Part shown: positions 1 through 7,129 of the stretch, in pieces
Layout: each line of letters starts with the position of its first letter
How positions within the stretch are numbered: position 1 is the first letter of the stretch
The notes under the pieces: generated by a model
Told to the model about the DNA's origin: nothing
The model's database searches: none
The model's input: the letters and a program-made list of their open reading frames with translations, nothing else
Translations under genes and position numbers: made by a program
Source: Blastococcus sp. TF02A-26
Lineage (GTDB): Bacteria; Actinomycetota; Actinomycetes; Mycobacteriales; Geodermatophilaceae
Assembly (NCBI RefSeq): GCF_003319125.1
Contig: NZ_QOHG01000002.1
Coordinates: 248,001-312,000, forward strand
Length of the DNA: 64,000 nt
Reading direction: 5' to 3'

Positions 1-492
1 CTGTACAACCGCCTGACGCTCGCCGCGCGCTTCGCCGAGGTGCGCCGCGAGGCCGCGCAGGACGGCGGCACGGTCGCCGTCGTCATGTGCGACGTCGACC
101 ACTTCAAGCGGGTCAACGACACCCACGGCCACGACCGGGGCGACGAGGTGCTCGTCGAGCTGGCCGTGCGGCTGCGCGCCACGCTGCGCGCGTCCGACCT
201 CGCCTTCCGGGTGGGCGGCGAGGAGTTCGTGCTGCTCCTCCCCGGCCGGGACGGCGACGAGGCGGTCTCGGTCGCCGAGCGCGTCCGGCGCGTCGTCGCG
301 GCCTCGCCGGTCGCCGGGCTCCCGCTCACCGTCTCCGCCGGCGTGAGCTGCCGCCCGGCCGACGGGGCGACGCTGCCCGACCTGCTCCGGGAGGCCGACC
401 GCGCGCTGTACGCCGCCAAGGCCGCCGGGCGGAACCGGGTCCTGGCACATGGCGCCGTCCCGCGCGTCGGTGAGGTCCCCCTCCCCCGCTGA
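1..492 (+). CDS. GGDEF domain protein (diguanylate cyclase), C-terminal part
   Basis: The reading frame is open from base 1, so the gene begins outside the window; only the C-terminal 163 residues are visible. They form a GGDEF domain that makes cyclic di-GMP from two GTP. The active-site loop reads GGEEF. An RxxD inhibitory I-site (RASD) lies exactly five residues before it, the usual spacing for product inhibition. The MCDVDHFKRVND segment supplies a metal-binding Asp, and the domain closes with the typical ADRALYAAKAAGRNRV. A short Pro/Arg tail follows. Sensor domains upstream cannot be seen. The catalytic domain call is firm; the signal it senses is unknown. Confidence 0.9.
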   Translation: MYNRLTLAARFAEVRREAAQDGGTVAVVMCDVDHFKRVNDTHGHDRGDEVLVELAVRLRATLRASDLAFRVGGEEFVLLLPGRDGDEAVSVAERVRRVVAASPVAGLPLTVSAGVSCRPADGATLPDLLREADRALYAAKAAGRNRVLAHGAVPRVGEVPLPR

Positions 493-497
493 GGACG

Positions 498-524
498 TGT
501 CACGTCCGGCGCCGCCGCACCGTC
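498..524 (+). promoter_or_regulatory. Candidate ECF41-type promoter (autoregulatory)
   Basis: TGTCACG at 498-504, a 16-nt spacer, then CGTC at 521-524, lying 36 bp before the ATG at 560. As I recall, ECF41 sigma factors recognise TGTCACA-N16-CGTC, and the second gene downstream encodes an ECF41 sigma factor. The -35 element is part of a small palindrome (GACGTG-T-CACGTC). The motif match is seen directly; use of the promoter is inferred. Confidence 0.65.
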
Positions 525-559
525 TCCATGGGCACCACCCCACGGAGAGGACGTCCGAC

Positions 560-1111
560 ATGGCCCGCATCCCGCTCGACCCGCCGCGCACGATCGTGAA
601 CCGCGTGGCCCGGTGGTACTCGCGTCGCAGCTACGGCGCCGAGCTCGACCCGGCCGCGGCGATGGGGCACCACCCCGGGATCCTGCTGAGCTCGGCGCTC
701 CAGGAGGGCGTCCTGGCCCGGTGCCACCGCCTCGACCCGACGCTCGAGGCGCTGGCCGTGATGTCGTCGGCGGTCGCGATCGGCTGCTCCTGGTGCGTGG
801 ACTTCGGCCACTGGACCAGCACCGAGGAGGGCATCGACCCGGCGAAGCTGCGGGCGGTGCCGCGGTGGCGGGACAGCGACGTCTTCACCGACCTGGAGCG
901 GCGGGTGCTCGAGTACGCCGAGGCCATGAGCGCCACCCCGCCGGCGGTGACCGACGAGATGGTCGCCGGCCTGCGGCGCGATCTCGACGACGCGGGGCTC
1001 GTGGAGCTCACCATGATGGTCGCCGTGGAGAACTCCCGGTCGCGCTTCAACGCCGCCCTGGGGCTGACCAGCCAGGGCTTCCGCGACCGCTGCGAGGTGC
1101 CGGCGGCATGA
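560..1111 (+). CDS. Carboxymuconolactone decarboxylase / AhpD-like protein
   Basis: 183 residues. The CMD/AhpD family is all-helical and often reduces peroxides through a CxxC pair with a nearby His. Here the active-site segment is GCSWCVDFGHW, so the CxxC and the following His are both present. The ATG at 560 is chosen because GGAGAGG (544-550) sits 9 bp upstream and homology begins at MARIPLDPP. The stop overlaps the next start by ATGA. The partner downstream is an ECF41 sigma factor, and CMD-family proteins are among the known genomic partners and targets of ECF41 sigmas. The substrate is unknown. A redox role linked to a stress regulon is the best inference. Confidence 0.85.
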   Translation: MARIPLDPPRTIVNRVARWYSRRSYGAELDPAAAMGHHPGILLSSALQEGVLARCHRLDPTLEALAVMSSAVAIGCSWCVDFGHWTSTEEGIDPAKLRAVPRWRDSDVFTDLERRVLEYAEAMSATPPAVTDEMVAGLRRDLDDAGLVELTMMVAVENSRSRFNAALGLTSQGFRDRCEVPAA

Positions 1112-1989
1112 CCGGGGTGCTGGAGGCCTTCGACGGGCACCGGCGGCTGCTGTTCACCGTGGCCTACCAGATGCTCGGCAGCGTCGCCGACGCCGAGGAC
1201 GTCGTCCAGGACGCCTGGCTGCGCTGGTCGGCGGCCGACCGCGAGGACGTCGCCGATCCGCGCGCCTACCTGGTCCGGATCACCACGCGGCTGGCCCTGG
1301 ACCGGCTGCGGGCCGCCCGCACCCGCCGGGAGACCTACGTCGGCCCGTGGCTGCCCGAGCCGCTGCTCACCGGGACCGCACCGGACCCGGCCGAGGAGGT
1401 CGAGGTCGGCGAGCAGGTGTCGCTGGCGCTGCTCGTCGTCCTCGAGACCCTCTCCCCGCTGGAGCGCGCGGTCTTCGTGCTGCGCGAGGTGTTCGGCGTC
1501 CCGGCCGCGGAGGTGGCCTCGGTCCTCGGGCGCTCGGAGGCCGCCGTCCGCCAGGTGGCCCACCGGGCCCGCGAGCACGTGGCCGCGCGACGTCCCCGGT
1601 TCGACGCCGACCGCGCCGCGCAGCGGGAGGTGACCGAGCGGTTCCTGGCCGCGGCCGTCGGCGGGGACGTCGACGCGCTGCTCGACGTCCTGGCGCCCGG
1701 GGCCGTGCTGCTCACCGACGGGGGCGGCAGGGCCAAGGCCGCGCTGCGCCCGATCACGAGTGCGGGCAAGGTGGCCCGGTTCCTGGCCGCCGTCGGCCCC
1801 GGGGGAGCCGCCATGCCGGGGGTCCGGCTGGAGTTCGCCGAGGTCAACGGGGAGCCCGGCATCGTGGCGTGGACCGCCGAGGGGCCCCTCATGGCGACGA
1901 CCCTGGTCGTCTCCGGCGGCCGGGTGGAGCAGGTGCTCGTCTTCCGCAACCCGGACAAGCTGGCCGGCCTCCGCACGGCCGCCTCCTAG
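1108..1989 (+). CDS. ECF41-family RNA polymerase sigma factor (SigJ-like)
   Basis: 293 residues. Sigma-2 (about 5-70) and sigma-4 (about 100-160) are followed by a SnoaL/NTF2-like C-terminal domain (about 170-285). Three ECF41 signature motifs are present: WLPEP in the linker (81-85), DGGGR (204-208) and NPDKL (281-285). ECF41 sigmas have no separate anti-sigma factor; their own C-terminal extension controls core binding and activity. The start overlaps the CMD gene by 4 nt (ATGA), so translation is coupled. Autoregulation through the promoter at 498-524 is likely. No anti-sigma gene is adjacent, as expected for the group. The signal perceived by the SnoaL-like domain is unknown. Confidence 0.93.
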   Translation: MTGVLEAFDGHRRLLFTVAYQMLGSVADAEDVVQDAWLRWSAADREDVADPRAYLVRITTRLALDRLRAARTRRETYVGPWLPEPLLTGTAPDPAEEVEVGEQVSLALLVVLETLSPLERAVFVLREVFGVPAAEVASVLGRSEAAVRQVAHRAREHVAARRPRFDADRAAQREVTERFLAAAVGGDVDALLDVLAPGAVLLTDGGGRAKAALRPITSAGKVARFLAAVGPGGAAMPGVRLEFAEVNGEPGIVAWTAEGPLMATTLVVSGGRVEQVLVFRNPDKLAGLRTAAS

Positions 1990-1998
1990 GCTCGCGGG

Positions 1999-2733
1999 GT
2001 GACGACTCCGCCGCCCTCCGCCCCTGCCGAGCACGTCGAGCGCGTGCTGTGCGTGCTCGCCCACCCCGACGACGTCGACTTCGGCAGCGCCGGCACCGTC
2101 GCGACCTGGACGTCGGCCGGCACCGAGGTCACGTACTGCATCGTCACCGACGGCGACGCCGGGGGCTTCGACGAGACGCCCCGGCACCTCATGGGCCCCC
2201 TGCGCCAGGAGGAGCAGCGGGCGGCCGCCGCCGCGGTCGGCGTGACCGACGTCCGGTTCCTCGGCTACCCGGACGGCCGGCTGGAGCCGACCCTCGAGCT
2301 GCGCCGCGACATCTCCCGCGTCATCCGGCAGGTCCGCCCGCAGCGGGTGCTCACCAGCTCGCCGGAGCGGTGGTTCGAGCGGATCGGGGCCAGCCACCCG
2401 GACCACATGATCACCGGCGAGTCGACGCTGCGGGCGGTCTACCCCGACGCCCGCAACCCGTTCGCGTTCCCGGAACTGCTGGCCGACGAGGGCCTGGAGG
2501 CGTGGACGGTGTCGGAGGTGTGGCTGGGTGCCAGCCCGCGGGCCGACCACGCCGTCGACGTGACCGACGTGGTCGAGCTGAAGTTCGCCGCGCTCAAGGC
2601 GCACGTCAGCCAGGTGGGCCACCGCGACGACCTCGAGCAGTTCGTCACCGGCTGGATGGAGCAGGTCGGCCGCACGTTCGGTCTGCCCGCCGGCCGGCTC
2701 GCCGAGGCCTTCCACGTCGTGCACACCGCGTGA
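1999..2733 (+). CDS. PIG-L / LmbE-family zinc deacetylase
   Basis: 244 residues from a GTG start 9 bp after the sigma-factor stop. The family hydrolyses N-acetyl groups from sugars or related small molecules with a zinc ion. The N-terminal AHPDD motif (residues 21-25) and the later SHPDH carry the zinc ligands and catalytic Asp. Actinobacterial members include MshB (mycothiol synthesis) and Mca (mycothiol conjugate amidase). This protein is shorter than Mca and is not in a mycothiol context, so its substrate is left open. There is no signal peptide; it is probably cytosolic. It may be cotranscribed with the ECF41 pair. Confidence 0.88.
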   Translation: MTTPPPSAPAEHVERVLCVLAHPDDVDFGSAGTVATWTSAGTEVTYCIVTDGDAGGFDETPRHLMGPLRQEEQRAAAAAVGVTDVRFLGYPDGRLEPTLELRRDISRVIRQVRPQRVLTSSPERWFERIGASHPDHMITGESTLRAVYPDARNPFAFPELLADEGLEAWTVSEVWLGASPRADHAVDVTDVVELKFAALKAHVSQVGHRDDLEQFVTGWMEQVGRTFGLPAGRLAEAFHVVHTA

Positions 2734-2746
2734 TCTGCTCCCCCGC

Positions 2747-3049
2747 ATGGCGGACGACGCGTGGGACGACCTGGTCGAGCGCACGGTCGACGGCGACGTC
2801 ACCGCGGGGTCGATGTTCGGCTGCCGGGGACTGCGGACCGGCCGGCGGTTCTTCGCGATCTGGTGGCACGAGCAACTGGTGGTGAAGCTGCCCGCCGACC
2901 GGCTGCAGGGCCTGGTCGGCGCGGGGGCGGCGGTCGCCTTCGAGCCGATGGAGGGCCGGCGGATGAACGGCTGGGCCGTGCTCGGCGACGGCGTCGCGTG
3001 GGACCCCGTGGTGGCCGAGGCCCGCGCCTGGACCGAGTCCCAGCGGTAG
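2747..3049 (+). CDS. TfoX N-terminal-domain-like small protein
   Basis: 100 residues, ATG 13 bp after the PIG-L stop. The segments SMFGCRGLRTGRRFFAIWW, LVVKLPADR and RRMNGWAVL match the TfoX/Sxy N-terminal domain pattern of an MFG motif, a VKL strand and a RPM-W segment. TfoX itself regulates competence in gamma-proteobacteria. Actinobacterial short homologues carry only this domain and have no established role. Its stop (TAG 3047-3049) abuts the stop of the convergent response regulator with no base between them. Family call is good; function unknown. Confidence 0.75.
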   Translation: MADDAWDDLVERTVDGDVTAGSMFGCRGLRTGRRFFAIWWHEQLVVKLPADRLQGLVGAGAAVAFEPMEGRRMNGWAVLGDGVAWDPVVAEARAWTESQR

Positions 3050-3727
3050 TCAGAGGAGGCGGTTGGTCGCCGCCCACCTCGTCAGCTCGTTGCGGTTGGA
3101 GAGCTGCAGCTTGCGCAGCACGTTCGAGGCGTGCGACTCCACCGTCTTGACCGAGATGAACAGCCGCGAGCCGATCTCCCGGTAGGTGTAGCCGCGGGCC
3201 AGCAGCTGCATGACCTCGCGCTCCCGCGCCGACAGCAGGTCCAGCCCCGGGTCGGTCGCCGGGTCCTCCGACGGGGGCGCCGCGGCGGCACCACCCGCGG
3301 CGAACGCGTCGAGCACGAAGCCGGCCAGCCTCGGGCTGAACACCACGTCGCCGTCGGCCACCCGCTGCACCGCCGCCCGCAGGTCGGGCCCGGAGATCGT
3401 CTTGGTCACGTAGCCGCGGGCGCCGGCACGGATGACGGCGATGACGTCCTCCGCGGCGTCGGACACCGACAGCGCCAGGTAGCGCACGGTGGGCAGCTCG
3501 GCCCGCAGCGCCTCCAGCACCGCCCGGCCGCCACCGCCGGGGAGGTGCACGTCGAGGAGCACCACGTCGGGCACGGTGGCACGGATGCCGGCGATCGCGG
3601 CGTCGGCGTCCTCGGCCTCCCCGACCACCTGCACCGCGTCCCCGAGCTCGGCGCGCACCCCGGCCCGCACCATGCCGTGGTCGTCGACGACGAACACCCG
3701 CGGGGCCGTCCCGGTCGCCTCCGTCAC
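3050..3727 (-). CDS. NarL/LuxR-family response regulator of the PspC-kinase system
   Basis: 225 residues. A receiver domain (about 9-125) has VFVVDDHGMVRAG at the start, phospho-acceptor Asp in VVLLDVHLPGG, and the Lys in YVTKTISG. A LuxR-type helix-turn-helix fills the C-terminus (LLSAREREVMQLLARGYTYREIG, then SVKTVESHASNVLRKL). The GTG start overlaps the kinase stop by 4 nt (GTGA), so kinase and regulator are coupled. It is probably phosphorylated by the adjacent kinase and regulates the divergent PspC/LiaF-like gene, as in Lia-type systems; the target is inferred. Confidence 0.93.
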   Translation of the reverse strand: MTEATGTAPRVFVVDDHGMVRAGVRAELGDAVQVVGEAEDADAAIAGIRATVPDVVLLDVHLPGGGGRAVLEALRAELPTVRYLALSVSDAAEDVIAVIRAGARGYVTKTISGPDLRAAVQRVADGDVVFSPRLAGFVLDAFAAGGAAAAPPSEDPATDPGLDLLSAREREVMQLLARGYTYREIGSRLFISVKTVESHASNVLRKLQLSNRNELTRWAATNRLL

Positions 3728-4923
3728 GCGCCCTCCCTGGGCAGCAGCAGCTCCACCTCGGTCCCCTCCCCCGGTGCCGAACGCACCGTCGCCGTCCCCC
3801 CGAACCGGGTCAGCCGGCCGGCCACCGAGTCGCGCAGGCCCCGGCGGTCGGCCGGGACGGCGGCGGGGTCGAAGCCCTGCCCGCGGTCGCGGACGAACAC
3901 CGACACGGAGTCGGGGGTCACCTCGGTGTACAGGTCGGCCGACGCCGCGCCCGAGTGCTTCGCGGCGTTCACCAGAGCCTCCCGCGTGGCGGCGCCGAGG
4001 GCGGCCAGGGCGTCGTCGACCGGCGCGTCCCCCACCACGACGGGGTCGACGGTGAGCGCGTGGTCGGCCTCGATCCCCGCGACCATCGCGGACACGAGCC
4101 CGGCCCACGTGCCCTCGGACGCCTTCTCCGGCTCGTACAGCCAGGTCCGCAGCTCGCGCTCCTGGCTGCGGGCCAGCCGCGCCACGGCCTGCTGGTCGCC
4201 GGCGTGCCGCTGGATCAGCGCCAGGGTCTGCAGCACGGAGTCGTGCAGGTGCGCGGCCAGTGCGGCGCGCTCCTCGGAACGGATCCGTGCGGTGCGCTCC
4301 ATCTCGCGGGAGGTCAGCAGCCGCCGCCAGATCGGAGCCGTGGCCAGGACGACCCCGACCAGGATCACCAGCGTCGCCGCGAAGCCGTTGCGGGCGTTGG
4401 CCAGCTGGCCGGTCGTGGCCAGGAGGAGCACCAGGCCGGTCACCCCGAGGGCGACGCCGCCGGCGAGCACCCAGCGGACGCTGGGCCGCTTCAGGGTGCG
4501 GTCGGTGTCGAGCTGCCGCCAGATGGTGGCCAGCCCCGCCCCGACGAGCAGCAGCGGCACGGTCACGTCGCCGTCGCCCCAGCTGGCCAGGTTGGTCACC
4601 AGGACGAGCGCGCCGATGCCGAGCAGCACCAGGCCGACGGTCTGCCGGCGGCTTGGGCGGTCCCCCTCCGGGACGGCCGGCGCCTCGGTGGTGTCCGACA
4701 GCGGCATGAACAGCCACAACAGCCCGTAGACGACGACGCCGATGCCGGTGACGGCGAGCGCGACCATCGCCACCCGCACCACGAGCGGGTCGGTGCGCAG
4801 GTGCGCGGCCGTGCCGGCGGAGACCCCCGCCAGCATCCGTCCCGAGCGCGGGCGCACGAGGGGCGGGCGGGCGAGCGCCCCGGGCGCCGCCGTCCCCGTC
4901 CCGGTCGTGCTGTCCACGGTCAC
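3724..4923 (-). CDS. PspC-domain sensor histidine kinase (HisKA_3, Lia/Des-like)
   Basis: 399 residues. An N-terminal PspC domain (about 20-75; RSGRMLAGVSAGTAAHL followed by a hydrophobic stretch) is fused to further membrane segments around 95-190. A HisKA_3 dimerisation domain follows, with phospho-His in LAAHLHDSVLQTLALIQ, and then an HATPase_c domain (NAAKHSG as N-box, DRGQGFDP as G1-box). GTG at 4923 is chosen to include the whole N-terminus; GTG 4917 is possible. The PspC fusion suggests sensing of membrane or cell-envelope stress. It is coupled to the response regulator and divergent from a PspC/LiaF-like gene. Confidence 0.9.
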   Translation of the reverse strand: MTVDSTTGTGTAAPGALARPPLVRPRSGRMLAGVSAGTAAHLRTDPLVVRVAMVALAVTGIGVVVYGLLWLFMPLSDTTEAPAVPEGDRPSRRQTVGLVLLGIGALVLVTNLASWGDGDVTVPLLLVGAGLATIWRQLDTDRTLKRPSVRWVLAGGVALGVTGLVLLLATTGQLANARNGFAATLVILVGVVLATAPIWRRLLTSREMERTARIRSEERAALAAHLHDSVLQTLALIQRHAGDQQAVARLARSQERELRTWLYEPEKASEGTWAGLVSAMVAGIEADHALTVDPVVVGDAPVDDALAALGAATREALVNAAKHSGAASADLYTEVTPDSVSVFVRDRGQGFDPAAVPADRRGLRDSVAGRLTRFGGTATVRSAPGEGTEVELLLPREGA

Positions 4924-4961
4924 GCCGTCGATCGTCGCACCGGCGGGGTGCCGGGGGCACC

Positions 4962-4971
4962 GGTGATCACC
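4962..4971. promoter_or_regulatory. 10-bp palindrome in the PspC divergon intergenic region
   Basis: GGTGATCACC is a perfect palindrome midway between the kinase start (4923, minus) and the PspC/LiaF-like start (5047, plus). Its placement fits an operator for the divergent pair, perhaps for the LuxR-type regulator. A 10-bp palindrome can occur by chance in GC-rich DNA, so this is tentative. Confidence 0.3.
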
Positions 4972-5046
4972 CCGGGGAGCGGGACCAGGGTCGGATGGGG
5001 GCCTTCCCTGATGTACCGGACGGCCACCGGCGCGCAGGCTCTCGGC

Positions 5047-6006
5047 ATGACCGCAGCTCCGCCCCCGGCGCCTCCCACGGTGGACCCGCCGGGCGCCACC
5101 TGGCCTCCCCCGCCTCCGCCGTCCGGGCCGCCGGCCCGCCCGGCGCTGCGCCGTTCGCGCACCGACAAGATGGTCCACGGCGTCGCCGGGGGCCTCGCCG
5201 AGTACAGCGGCATCGACGTGCTGCTGTGGCGCGTCGGCTTCGTCGCGCTCACGCTCGCCGGCGGCACCGGGATCATCGTCTACCTGCTGCTGTGCCTGGT
5301 GATGCCCGCCGGGCCGCGGCCGAGCGGCGAGGGCTGGCACGGCTCCGTCGCGGGCCGGTGGACCCGTGGCCACACCGGCCCGACGCTGCCCCGCTCCCCG
5401 GTCGGCCGGATCACCCTCGCCGGGGTGCTCATCGCGGTGGGGCTGCTGGCGCTGGCGACGCAGCTCGGCGACTGGGAACCGGGTCCCCGCCCGTTCCTCG
5501 CGGTCGCGCTGCTCGTGGTGGGGCTGGGCCTGGTCGCGGCGGCCTTCCTCCCGGGCCGCACCGCCCGCGGCGGGCTCATCGTGCTCGGCGTCGTCCTCTC
5601 GCTGGCCCTGGTGCTGGCCTCCTCCGTGCCGTGGTCGCACTCCGCCGGGGTCGGCGACCGCGACTACCGCCCCACGAGCGTCGCGGAGGTCCGCGACCGC
5701 TACGAGCTGGGCGCCGGTGACATGACCGTCGACCTCAGCCGGATCGACGTCGACGACATCCGCTCCCCGCTGCGCATCGAGGTCGACCACGGCGTCGGTG
5801 ACCTGGACGTGGTCCTCCCCCGCGAGGCCGACGTCGAGCTGGAGCTGGACACCGGGATCGGCTCGACCCAGGTCTTCGACGGCGGGACGTCCGACGGGGG
5901 CTTCTACCCCGGCACCGGCTCCGGCCCGGACGTCGACGACGGCGAAGCCGAGTTCGTGATCACCATCGACCACGGCGTGGGCGACACGGAGGTGTCCCGT
6001 GGCTGA
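5047..6006 (+). CDS. PspC-domain membrane protein with LiaF/toastrack-like C-terminus
   Basis: 319 residues. A Pro-rich N-terminus (1-35) leads to a PspC domain (about 36-90; RSRTDKMVHGVAGGLAEYSG plus a membrane helix). Two to three further hydrophobic segments lie at about 117-200. A soluble C-terminal region (about 215-319) repeats an acidic beta pattern (IEVDHGVGDLDVVLP and VITIDHGVGDTEV), as in LiaF-type (toastrack) domains. ATG 5047 is preferred over an in-frame ATG at 5011 because the Pro-rich leader starts there. It is divergent from the PspC kinase and regulator, suggesting a three-part envelope-stress module. It overlaps the next gene by 8 nt. Confidence 0.85.
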   Translation: MTAAPPPAPPTVDPPGATWPPPPPPSGPPARPALRRSRTDKMVHGVAGGLAEYSGIDVLLWRVGFVALTLAGGTGIIVYLLLCLVMPAGPRPSGEGWHGSVAGRWTRGHTGPTLPRSPVGRITLAGVLIAVGLLALATQLGDWEPGPRPFLAVALLVVGLGLVAAAFLPGRTARGGLIVLGVVLSLALVLASSVPWSHSAGVGDRDYRPTSVAEVRDRYELGAGDMTVDLSRIDVDDIRSPLRIEVDHGVGDLDVVLPREADVELELDTGIGSTQVFDGGTSDGGFYPGTGSGPDVDDGEAEFVITIDHGVGDTEVSRG

Positions 6007-6310
6007 CTACAGCGAGTTCCCGACGACGCCCACCGCGTGGCAGGAGCAGGCGCTGCGCGAGCTGACGGCCGGTGACCCGGCCACTCCTGCGGTCCCCGCG
6101 CCGCAGCCGGCGCCCGAGGTGCTGCGCCGCCGTCCCGACGTGGTCGCGCTCGTCGCGGGCCTGGTCTTCGTCTTCCTGGCGCTGGTGGGTCTGAGCCCCA
6201 CCGAGATCCCGCTGGGGGTGTTCGACGGCGGGGTCCTCTGGGTGGGGCTGGTCGTCGCCGGCATCGCGTTGCTGGTGAGCGAGGTCCGACGGGCCCGTCG
6301 ACGCGGCTGA
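5999..6310 (+). CDS. Small membrane protein of the PspC operon
   Basis: 103 residues from GTG 5999, which lies inside the end of the PspC/LiaF-like gene (8-nt overlap), so the two are coupled. The first 40 residues are hydrophilic and Ala/Pro-rich. Two hydrophobic segments (about 48-65 and 76-93) form a helical hairpin in the membrane, and the tail is a basic cluster (RRARRRG), favouring a cytosolic C-terminus. No family is recognised. Its position makes it an accessory of the envelope-stress module. It ends just before a strong hairpin. Confidence 0.75.
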   Translation: MADYSEFPTTPTAWQEQALRELTAGDPATPAVPAPQPAPEVLRRRPDVVALVAGLVFVFLALVGLSPTEIPLGVFDGGVLWVGLVVAGIALLVSEVRRARRRG

Positions 6311-6321
6311 GCACGGCACCG

Positions 6322-6360
6322 ACGCGCCGGCCGGTGGAACCCCTCCACCGGCCGGCGCGT
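6322..6360. terminator. Perfect 17-bp hairpin after the PspC operon
   Basis: Arms 6322-6338 (ACGCGCCGGCCGGTGGA) and 6344-6360 are perfectly complementary around the 5-nt loop ACCCC. It begins 11 bp after the membrane-protein stop. There is no T-run, as is common for actinobacterial terminators. It ends 9 bp before the lipoprotein start. Confidence 0.75.
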
Positions 6361-6369
6361 TCGTCGCGT

Positions 6370-7128
6370 GTGCGCCGTGCCGGGCTCCTCCTCGCCGCCC
6401 TGGCGCTGCTGGCTGCCTGCGGCACCGCCGGCGCGGGCGCTCCCGCCGCCTCGCCCCTCGTCGGGGAGTGGGAACTGCGGGAGGGGACGGTCGACGGCGC
6501 GCCCCTGCCGATGCCCACGACCGCGACGCTCGTCGTCTCCCCGGACCGGGTGACCGGGCGGGCCTTCTGCAACTCCTACGACGCCGGCTACGACTCGGCC
6601 GGCGAGGCGTTCTCGCTCGCCGACCTCTCGATGACCGAGGCCGCCTGCCTGGACGCCGGGGCCATGGCCGCCGAGCAGACCTACGTCCGGGCCCTCACCA
6701 CGGTGAGCGCGGCCCGGGTGGGCGAGGACCTGCTGGTGCTGACCGGACCGGACGTCGAGCTGCGCTTCGGCCGGGCCGAGGAGGTGCCCGACCGCGAGCT
6801 GACCGGCACGCGCTGGGTGCTCGACACGCTCGTCGACGGGCAGACGGCGAGCTCGACGGTCGCCGGCACGACCGCCGTCCTGGTGCTCGCGGCCGACGGC
6901 ACGCTCACCGGCTCCACCGGCTGCCGCGACCTGGCCGGCTCGTGGGCGGCCGACGGCGACGAGCTGCGGATCACCGGGCTGCCGACCGACGGCTGCGCGG
7001 GTCCGGCCGCGGCGCAGGACGGTGCCGTGCTCGCCGTCCTCGCCGCCGGACCGGTGGCCACGGTCGACGAGGACCGGCTGAGGGTCACCGCCCCCGACGG
7101 CCGCGGCCTGGGTTACCGGGCGGGCTGA
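6370..7128 (+). CDS. META-domain lipoprotein
   Basis: 252 residues from GTG 6370. The N-terminus (VRRAGLLLAALALLAACG) is a lipoprotein signal peptide with lipobox LAAC and lipidated Cys17. Two META-type repeats follow (about 30-135 and 145-245), each with the expected W/Y-rich strand start (GEWELREG, GTRWVLDTL) and a Cys-containing turn (FCNSYDAGY, GCRDLAGSW). META/HslJ domains are linked to stress or adhesion but have no defined reaction. An upstream in-frame GTG at 6334 lies inside the 17-bp hairpin and is rejected. The gene is convergent with guaA, with one base between stops. Confidence 0.82.
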   Translation: MRRAGLLLAALALLAACGTAGAGAPAASPLVGEWELREGTVDGAPLPMPTTATLVVSPDRVTGRAFCNSYDAGYDSAGEAFSLADLSMTEAACLDAGAMAAEQTYVRALTTVSAARVGEDLLVLTGPDVELRFGRAEEVPDRELTGTRWVLDTLVDGQTASSTVAGTTAVLVLAADGTLTGSTGCRDLAGSWAADGDELRITGLPTDGCAGPAAAQDGAVLAVLAAGPVATVDEDRLRVTAPDGRGLGYRAG

Positions 7129-7129
7129 C

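Noticed and set aside
631-2802. Very long minus-strand open frame (723 codons) opposite the sigma factor and deacetylase
   Set aside because: Low-complexity Arg/Gly/Ala/His translation from the antisense of real genes with recognised domains; a GC-skew artefact. The same applies to antisense frames at 3131-4729, 7304-8752, 26206-29097, 42923-44854 and 56451-58340.
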